64,000 nt of DNA. It comes from Rapana venosa. Its lineage: Eukaryota > Mollusca > Gastropoda > Neogastropoda > Muricidae. Made by a program: the position numbers and the translations under genes. The stretch spans positions 1,208,306 through 1,272,305 of the forward strand of contig CM054155.1 in assembly GCA_028751875.1 (NCBI GenBank), given 5' to 3'. The first letter of the stretch is position 1, and each line of letters starts with the position of its first letter. Positions 23,175-64,000 of the stretch are shown here, in pieces. The notes beneath the pieces were generated by a model that did not search any database, was not told the DNA's origin, and saw only the letters and a list, made by a program, of their open reading frames with translations.

Positions 23175-23351
23175 TCACTGATTTTCCCTGGGCCGTGTCT
23201 GGAGATACACAAAGCCCACAATCAGCGACACGATCAAGGCCATCACAGGCAGAACAATTTTGATGATGTTCTGCTTGTTGGCCAAATTTTCCTGTTTGCG
23301 GTCACGCCGCTCCTTGCGCGACTCTTTCACTTTCCCCTTCAGCTGTCGCAT
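23175..23351 (-). CDS. SMCO4: SMCO4-like single-pass membrane and coiled-coil protein, 58 aa
   Basis: Minus-strand single coding exon from ATG (23349-23351) to TGA (23175-23177). The protein begins MRQLKGKVKESRKERRDRK, a charged, helix-forming segment (about residues 1-28). A single hydrophobic helix follows at about 31-50 (IKIVLPVMALIVSLIVGFVY), and the end is a short QTRP tail. Vertebrate SMCO4 (59 aa, formerly C11orf75) has the same order: an MRQLKGK start, a basic coiled coil, a VVLP-containing membrane helix and a VYxxTRP end. The start is fixed by that conserved N-terminus. The family's function is essentially unknown; a tail-anchored small membrane protein is the likely topology. A 5' untranslated exon probably lies at higher coordinates, since AG acceptor-like sequence occurs just upstream (for example near 23375 on the minus strand). 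It is divergent from PCID2. Confidence 0.9.
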   Translation of the reverse strand: MRQLKGKVKESRKERRDRKQENLANKQNIIKIVLPVMALIVSLIVGFVYLQTRPRENQ

Positions 23352-23387
23352 AGTGATGGTGGGGGTGCTTTCTGATGAGGTGCAGAG

Positions 23388-23592
23388 CAGGTCTATGAGG
23401 TGCTGCAGAGGTGTGGAAGAGCAGGTCTATGAGGTGCTGCAGAGGTGTGGAAGAGCAGGTCTATGAGGTGCTGCAGAGGCCAGGTGTGGAAGAGCAGGTC
23501 TATGTGTGCTGCAGAGGTGTGGAAGAGCAGGTCTATGTGTGCTGCAGAGGTGTGGAAGAGCAGGTCTATGAGGTGCTGCAGAGGCCAGGTGT
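23388..23592. repeat. 34-bp minisatellite upstream of the SMCO4 start
   Basis: Six copies of 'gcaggtctatgaggtgctgc' plus 'agaggtgtggaaga', two with an extra 'ccaggtgtgg'. On the SMCO4 (minus) strand each unit contains a pyrimidine-rich 'ctcttccacacctctgcag', which resembles a splice acceptor. Confidence 0.93.
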
Positions 23593-23969
23593 GCAAGCCT
23601 GCTGTGTATGATTCACTGTGGGGGACCCAGGTAGACTTGACTCTGGCAGCAGTGAAGTGTTGTGTACAGGTGCTGAAACGATAGAAAGTACACGAGAAAA
23701 TGAGATTAGTGGTTAACGTGGGGCCAAGTGACTCTGCCTTGTGATTTAATTGCAAACATCATGGAAATGTTGAATGAAATAAAGGTCACATGCGCAAGAC
23801 TGATGATTGGTAACACTGACTATAGTAGAGATACAGAATACACATTCAAAAGTTCATCTATGTCAGTATGTGTAAGTCCATCAATTTAGTACTAGTGATG
23901 AACTACTACTACTAGTATTAGTACTACTACTAGACTACCATTGACCATCCTGCGTCTACTGGTCTTTGG

Positions 23970-24400
23970 TGGGATAACAAGGATAGCCTGGTGGTTAGTG
24001 TTGCACATTGCACTCGTGATCTGATGACCTGGGTGTGAGCCCAGGTTCAAGCCACTGGTCACTGACATGTCTACTCAAGGGGATTTTCCCCAGCAGTTAT
24101 AATTATCAGACTGACCAGTGCTGACTCAACTCCCCCGGAAGTCCTTCAGATGAGACTATAAATTAAGGTCCTATGTGCAAATGCATGCAGAACATCTTGT
24201 GCACACATTTAAACTAAACTAAAGCTCTTCCATCTTTCAGAAGGGTAGTCCATTTGTGCTGGTGGGAACAGATGACAAAATTGATTAGAATGCAAGCACA
24301 CATAGCCTGGGTGTAAAAAAAGAGCATATATTATATGCTTATTCCATTTTTCATGAAATAAAACTAAAAGAATGAATAAATAAATGAATAATGAATGAAT
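23970..24400 (+). mobile_element. SINE family A, long copy
   Basis: Head with 'gatagcctggtggttagtg' (A box) and 'cccaggttcaagcc' (B box), a family A body, a 'ccatttttcatgaaataaaa' end and an (AATG)n/(ATAA)n tail. It carries about 60 extra bases after the B box compared with the 10322 copy. Confidence 0.85.
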
Positions 24401-24500
24401 GATGTTTTTGCCACAGGTAGAACAGCCCAAATTTTATCAGAAAAATCTGCCGTATCTGAGTGTAAGTGGTACACCACAAATAAATAAAAGTACTTTCTTA

Positions 24501-24797
24501 GGGACGGGATAGTTCAGTGGTCGGAGCACTCGCTTTCCCCCAGCCAAGTTAAGCAGCGTCGAGCGTGGTTACCAGTTGGATGGGTGACCGTTTGCGCGTC
24601 TTGGCTTCAGTACAGTTCCCCCAGTTCACCCAGCTGTAAATGGGTACCTTCCCTCTTTAGGGTCAGGGAAGGTAAAGCAGCGAGGGAGAGGAGATGGGCG
24701 CCGCCCTCAATATGCTGGCCCTAGAGAAGTGAGGTCTCTGACGCTTCGCTCCCCTACGACCACATAGGTTATGGGACTCCCTTTTACTTTCTTTGTA
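24501..24797 (+). mobile_element. composite SINE with tRNA-like head and 5S-like segment
   Basis: Begins 'gggatagttcagtggtcgga' (a tRNA D-arm/A-box look), then at 24542-24594 carries 'aagttaagcagcgtcgagcg' and 'gttggatgggtgaccg', which match the internal control region of 5S rRNA. A non-RNA body follows to about 24797. No A-rich or simple tail is obvious. Confidence 0.7.
24542..24594 (+). promoter_or_regulatory. 5S rRNA-like internal promoter region
   Basis: The A-box-like 'gttaagcagcgtcgagc' and the C-box-like 'gttggatgggtgaccg' are spaced as in 5S genes. The outer stems of 5S RNA are absent, so this is not a 5S gene. Confidence 0.7.
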
Positions 24798-26646
24798 TCA
24801 GTTGATCGCTGTCAAAGAATACTTAATCTTACTTTACTGTTGAGAAAGAAGTGCATGACCCTGGAAGAAAGTGTTTTCAAAATTTTATTAACAAATGCAT
24901 TATAAAAACTACATCTGTCTATTCAAATTTCAACATTGTAATTCTTGTTACACACATTGGCAGTAATCGAGTAAACAAACTTAAAATGTCAAATTCAAGA
25001 AACAGAAACTTATTTTTCATCAGTTGTACTTATACCTAGGTTACAAACATGATCATGGGATGTTGTTAAGCTGTACACATATGATATATATTGTATAGAT
25101 CTAGACAACATTGACATAGTATGCACATTGTATGCATATTGATACACAAGTAATCATGTGAGTACTGACAGACACCGAGGCAGACACACATGACAGCCTC
25201 AAATCAAAGAAAATAAAATGAAACTGGCTGATAATCTGTATTTGTGTTTTGCTCAAAAGGACTTCAAAATAGCCACTTAGTTATAAATACAGCCACTGTA
25301 GGTTTGTTGGATAGTCAGATACTTTGTCAGTGATGAGTGATGTTTATCTAAAAATTAAAATATCATTTACAATCATACTGATACTGAGATGATACTCTTT
25401 TGTTGCTTTTGCAAACCACTGTTATTAACCAGTTTCACCAGAATGACATTTCTGTAACATTTCCTGCTACCTGATAAACATGCACATTTTCATTGTTGGC
25501 TTTATTATAATTTATATGATCTATGTATACATGTATGTGTATACAATGAATCCAATGATACATGTGCATTGATTGAATTGTCAGAGTGAGTAATAATTGT
25601 ACACATTTGGTTGGTCTACAGATGCAGTGCACATTTGTTTGGAAGATCCTATATAGTACAAATGGCCATTAACTGACTAAGCAGGGTTAAGTTCAAAACA
25701 CCAGAAAAGTTTAAATCTCAGTGTAACTGTAACAGCTTAAGGGGCTAAGCCCATCATCCAAGTTCTGCTACTACTACTGTACTAGCGACAGGACTATTAC
25801 CACTACCTTTATAACAACGAACTTACTACATACCTTCAGTCAAAAGGTTGCAGACCGGGTCAAAATAAAAGTAGATACTGTGAGGCGTAAAACGCCACGT
25901 GTCATTAAGCGTAGTACTTACAAATTATAGGTACTGCTATCTATACCTACGTGTGTGTAGCAGAGTTAACACTAGTAACAGAAGGGACCTTACTCTAACC
26001 TGAATGCAACACTGTATTTATGTGTAAAGTCGCTGGTAACAATCTATTTGTTGTTGTTTAAGCAACTTTTTATTAAACACAGCATATTACATATACGTGA
26101 ACAACTATAAGCAACAGCATAGCAACACAAAGCTTAAAGCTTATATTGCGCTCAAAAGACATCATTAGTATGACGACTGATGGACAAAGTACTACTTGTC
26201 TTCATGATAACGCTCAGTGTTGATTTTGGTTTTTTCCTACCGAGTCAACGAGACCGCTTGTCTGGGAAGAGGGAAGGATGTTGAGAAAATAAATTGATGC
26301 CATGTAGTATTGAGAAAGATGGAAGTTATCACCAGGTTAAAATGATTTGTGTTTTCTACGCAGTTATTTTGCCCATTTTGTGGTTCGTAAACCAGAAAAG
26401 GAGAAATAAATTCGAGCAGATCACAGTTGTTGTGATTCAGGGGTTGCTGGTTTTTGGCTAATTTTTGTCATTGTTGCTGATGCATGGTAAAGTACTGTAC
26501 TATAGCTTACGTGTTGCAGGAATAAAATGAGTGCGAGTGAAATGGGCATAATTCAGACCTAATAGGCCTAGCGAAGTCGATGCTTAGTTAATAGGCCCAT
26601 CTGCCGTGCATATAGTGTGGAAGAGAAGGGAAGTCATTCAGAAACA
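24798..26646. other. repeat-poor intergenic region with the PCID2 promoter and 5' UTR
   Basis: AT-rich, low-repeat DNA between the divergent SMCO4 and PCID2 genes. The PCID2 5' UTR must lie immediately before 26647. A CACGTG E-box occurs at about 25897. No TATA box or other core element can be assigned by eye. Confidence 0.5.
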
Positions 26647-60609
<33,963 letters not shown>

Positions 60610-60677
60610 GTAGGTGTAGCGCAGTGTGTAGTTTGTAAGGGAAAAACAGCTGCTGAAAGTGTAGGTATAGTATAGTG

Positions 60678-61195
60678 TCTGTTCACCCACACCAGTGTCT
60701 GTTCACCCACACCAGTGTCTGTTCACCCACACCAGCGTCTGTTCACCCACACCAGTGTTCACCCACACCAGTGTTCACCCACACCAGTGTCTGTTCACCC
60801 ACACCAGTGTCTGTTCACCCACACCAGTGTTCACCCACACCAGTGTCTGTTCACCCACACCAGCGTCTGTTCACCCACACCAGTGTTCACCCACACCAGT
60901 GTTCACCCACACCAGTGTCTGTTCACCCACACCAGTGTTCACCCACACCAGTGTTCACCCACACCAGTGTCTGTTCACCCACACCAGTGTTCACCCACAC
61001 CAGCGTCTGTTCACCCACACCAGTGTTCACCCACACCAGTGTCTGTTCACCCACACCAGCGTCTGTTCACCCACACCAGTGTCTGTTCACCCACACCAGT
61101 GTTCACCCACACCAGCGTCTGTTCACCCACACCAGTGTTCACCCACACCAGTGTCTGTTCACCCACACCAGCGTCTGTTCACCCACACTCATCCA
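60678..61195. repeat. 20/14-bp minisatellite (intron 12)
   Basis: Units of 'tgttcacccacaccag(t/c)gtc' (20 bp) mixed with a 14-base form lacking 'tctgtt'-type bases. Confidence 0.96.
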
Positions 61196-61474
61196 AGAAC
61201 GGGGTGGGGGGGTATTTAATTTTAATTTTATTTCATTCTTTTATTTCAAGGATAAAAATGGAGTAAGCATTCATGTGCTTTTCTTCATCCAGTCCCCGTG
61301 TGTATGCGGCTTTGTCAATTTTGTCATCTTGTTCCCACCTGCGCACAATGGCCTACTTTTCTGAAAAACGGAATGGGTTTTTACATGTGCACAAGATGTT
61401 ATGTGTGCATTCACACACAGGGCCTCAGTTTATAGTCTCATCCGAAAGACTTTTGGGGAGAGTGGAGTCAGCAC
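61196..61474 (-). mobile_element. SINE family A, 3' part, interrupted
   Basis: From 'tttcattcttttatttcaag' to 'ggagagtggagtcagcactg', where a minisatellite starts. It is nearly identical to 63080-63375. Confidence 0.88.
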
Positions 61475-62605
61475 TGCCCTCCTGTCCCCTCTGCCCTCTC
61501 CCTGCAGTTTGCCCTCACATGCTGTCCACCCGTCCCTCTCCCTGAGTGTTGTCCCCCCAATGCTGTCCCCCTTGCCCTCTCCGGTGTCTGTCCTCCCCCC
61601 CCCCTCCCCCTGCTGTTCTTTCCCATGTGTCCACCTCTGTCCCCTCTTGCTGTTTGCCACCTCTCCCCTCCCCCTGCAGGGGCTGTCCCCCAAATCCTGT
61701 CACCTCTGTCCCTCTCCCTGCTGTGTCTGTCCTCCTCTGTCCCTCTCCCTGCAGTGTCTGTCCTCACATGCTGTCCTCCTCTGCCCCTCTCCCTGCTGTG
61801 TCTGTCCACCTCTGCCCCTCTCCCTGCAGTGTCTGTCCTCACATCCTGTCCACCTCTGTCCCTCTCCCTGCTGTGTCTGTCCTCCTCTGTCCCTCTCCCT
61901 GCAGTGTCTGTCCTCCTCTGCCCCTCTCCCTGCAGTGCTTTCTCCTCTGCCCCTTTCTCCTGCAGTGTCTGTCCACCTTGCCCTCTCCTGCTGTGTCTGT
62001 CCACCTCTGTCCTCCCCCTGCTGTGTCTGTCTCCTCGGGCCCTCTCCCTGCAGTGTCTGTCCTCCTCTGCCCCTCTCCCTGCAGTGTCTGTCCACCTCTG
62101 CCCCTCTCCCTGCTGTGTCTGTCCACCTCTGTCCCTCTCCCTGCTGTGTCTGTCCTCCTCTGCCCCTCTCCCTGCAGTGTCTGTCCTCCTCTGCCCCTCT
62201 CCCTGCTGTGTCTGTCCACCTCTGCCCCTCTCCCTGCAGTGTCTGTCCTCCTCTGCCCCTCTCCCTGCAGTGTCTGTCCACCTCTGTCCCTCTCCCTGCT
62301 GTGTCTGTCCTCCTCTGCCCCTCTCCCTGCAGTGTCTGTCCTCCTCTGCCCCTCTCCCTGCTGTGTCTGTCCACCTCTGTCCCTCTCCCTGCTGTGTCTG
62401 TCCACCTCTGTCCCTCTCCCTGCTGTGTCTGTCCTCCTCTGCCCCTCTCCCTGCAGTGTCTGTCCTCCTCTGCCCCTCTCCCTGCAGTGTCTGTCCTCCT
62501 CTGCCCCTCTCCCTGCAGTGTCTGTCCACCTCTGTCCCTCTCCCTGCTGTGTCTGTCCACCTCTGCCCCTCTCCCTGCAGTGTCTGTCCTCACATGCTGT
62601 CCATT
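61475..62605. repeat. 31-bp minisatellite with acceptor-like units (intron 12)
   Basis: About 35 copies of 'tgtctgtcc(t/a)cctctgccc' plus 'ctctccctgc(a/t)g'. The left 350 bases are less regular. Roughly half the units end in 'ctccctgcag', a pyrimidine tract plus CAG. Confidence 0.96.
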
Positions 62606-62666
62606 TGGTGATCAACTCACTGGGGACTGGCAGTTATTTTCCTTTACTTGTAAGAGATAGTCATGT

Positions 62667-62697
62667 TCAACAACAACAACAACAACAACAACAACAA
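62667..62697. repeat. (CAA)n microsatellite
   Basis: Ten CAA units. Confidence 0.96.
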
Positions 62698-62867
62698 ATG
62701 ACCTGAAGAGGTCAGGGGATGCGAGCCATGCTGGCTTGGTCAGGGTGGCAGTAGCAAGGTGTGTGCTGTGATCAGACTGGTATTGCCAGCTGAAACAACC
62801 GTCCGTTTTTCCCGTCTTAACTGACTCACGCACTTGACCCGTGCAGACTGACCTCCATGGAAACACA

Positions 62868-63046
62868 GTGTCTGTTCACCCACACCGGTGTCTGTTCACC
62901 CACACCGGTGTCTGTTCACCCACACCAGCGTCTGTTCACCCACACCAGTGTCTGTTCACCCACACCAGTGTCTGTTCACCCACACCAGTGTCTGTTCACC
63001 CACACCAGTGTCTGTTCACCCACACCAGTGTCTGTTCACCCACACT
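62868..63046. repeat. 20-bp minisatellite, second block
   Basis: Nine copies of the same 'tgttcacccacacc(a/g)gtgtc' unit as at 60678, here without the 14-base form. Confidence 0.96.
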
Positions 63047-63079
63047 GTCATCCAAGAATGGGTGGGGAGGGGGGGGGTA

Positions 63080-63375
63080 TTTAATTTTAATTTTATTTCA
63101 TTCTTTTATTTCAAGGATAATGGAGTAAGCATTCATGTGCTTTTCTTCATCCAGTCCCCGTGTGTATGCGGCTTTGTCAATTTTGTCATCTTGTTCCCAC
63201 CTGCGCACAATGGCCTACTTTTCTGAAAAACGGAATGGGTTTTAACATGTGCACAAGATGTTATGTGTGCATTCACACACAGGGCCTCAGTTTATAGTCT
63301 CATCCGAAAGACTTTTGGGGAGAGTGGAGTCGGCACTGATGTTAACTCTAGAGGAAAAATCCTCTTGAATGTGTT
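63080..63375 (-). mobile_element. SINE family A, reverse
   Basis: Near-identical to 61196-61474 but continuing to 'gttaactctagaggaaaaat' and 'cctcttgaatg', so its left half is more complete. Confidence 0.88.
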
Positions 63376-63389
63376 TTCAGTGTGTGTGT

Positions 63390-63690
63390 GTGTTATTTAT
63401 TTTTATTTTATTCTTTTATATCGAGGACAATGGAATAAGCACTTAGGTGCTTTTTTACATCCAGTCCCTGTGTGTATGCGGATTTGTAAATTCTGTCATC
63501 TGTTCCCACTGGCACACAATGGCCTACTCTTCTGAAAAGCGGAACGGGTTTTAACATGTGTGCAAGATGTTATGCGTGCGTTCGCACACAGAGCCATGGT
63601 TTATAGTCTCATCCGAAGGACTTTTAGGGAGAGTGGAGTCGGCACTGATGTTAACTCCACAGGAAAAATCCTCTTGAATGTGTGTTCAGT
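63390..63690 (-). mobile_element. SINE family A, reverse, third copy
   Basis: 'ttcttttatatcgaggacaa' to 'ccacaggaaaaatcctcttg'. It differs from the two neighbours at many sites, so it is an independent insertion. Confidence 0.88.
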
Positions 63691-63796
63691 GTGTGTGTGT
63701 GTGTAAAATATCCGTGGATTTTTTTTTGGGGGGGGTGGGTATGTTTTTGTTTCTGGGCTAGAGCTGTGAGGTTCACCGGTGTTGGAATGTTCCATG

Positions 63797-64000
63797 TGTG
63801 ACTGACTGACTGACTGACTGACTGACTGATGACTGACTGATGACTGACTGACTGCCTGATGACTGACTGACTGACTGACTGACTGACTGATGACTGACTG
63901 ACTGATGACTGACTGATGACTGACTGACTGCCTGATGACTGACTGATGACTGACTGATGACTGACTGACTGACTGACTGCCTGCCTGCCTGCCTGCCTGC
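63797..64000. repeat. (GACT)n with GATGACT variants, then (GCCT)n
   Basis: Tetranucleotide run of GACT broken by 'gat' steps, turning into GCCT at 63975. The window ends inside it. Confidence 0.97.

Noticed and set aside
24542..24594. Possible 5S rRNA gene
   Set aside because: Only the internal control region is present. The outer helices are missing and it is embedded in a SINE.
61430..62706. ORFs of 250-420 codons on both strands rich in Ser/Pro/Cys or Arg/Gly
   Set aside because: The 31-bp array read in several frames on both strands. It lies in PCID2 intron 12.
62845..62868. Candidate next PCID2 exon after 'cccgtgcag'
   Set aside because: The open stretch does not resemble the expected YLLLKTHQ-type sequence and runs straight into the 20-bp array.

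Overview
The window is animal nuclear DNA. It has spliced genes with GT-AG introns, several tRNA-derived SINE families, degraded LINE reverse-transcriptase tails, a TTAA-flanked piggyBac-like MITE and a very high load of microsatellites and minisatellites. The protein similarities and the repeat character suggest a lophotrochozoan, probably a marine gastropod mollusc. The species is inference, not something the sequence proves.

Two protein genes can be identified. The main one is PCID2 (PCI domain-containing protein 2, the metazoan counterpart of yeast Thp1, a TREX-2 mRNA-export subunit). It lies on the plus strand from the ATG at 26647 to the end of the window. Twelve exons (26647-26682, 27627-27668, 30213-30334, 30727-30792, 31435-31531, 38520-38622, 43246-43321, 44377-44471, 48468-48514, 55764-55864, 58361-58434, 60484-60609) code for about 329 residues collinear with animal PCID2. 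The last roughly 70 residues must lie beyond 64000. Exon 6 as printed is one base short and shifts frame after 38576. The second gene is a 58-codon SMCO4 homologue (single-pass membrane and coiled-coil protein) on the minus strand at 23175-23351. It is divergent from PCID2, with about 3.3 kb between the two start codons.

Layout: 1-23174 holds no gene I can identify with confidence. It contains minisatellites (1.3-3.1, 6.2-6.9, 9.2-10.05, 15.6-18.07, 18.9-19.1, 20.2-20.5 kb), SINEs, LINE tails and one truncated MITE, with a few weak candidate exons. 23.2-26.6 kb holds SMCO4, a small minisatellite, a SINE, a composite tRNA/5S-like SINE and a repeat-poor segment upstream of PCID2. 26.6-64 kb is PCID2. 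Its introns are mostly tandem repeats, including a 4 kb array of 36-bp units in intron 5, a 3.2 kb array of mixed 36/41-bp units in intron 6, and a 6 kb array of 42/48-bp units in intron 9 that runs into the exon 10 acceptor.

The most notable structure is that some intronic arrays are built from the splice sites of the adjacent exon. Intron 3 carries five upstream copies of the exon 4 acceptor, one of them dead. Intron 7 carries five copies of the exon 8 acceptor plus the first 24 coding bases. Every intact extra acceptor would lead to an early in-frame stop. Other points are a GGG-T repeat (G-quadruplex motif) just upstream of the exon 3 acceptor, a piggyBac-like MITE whose empty target site is preserved many times in the array it hit, and acceptor-like motifs repeated through intron 12.
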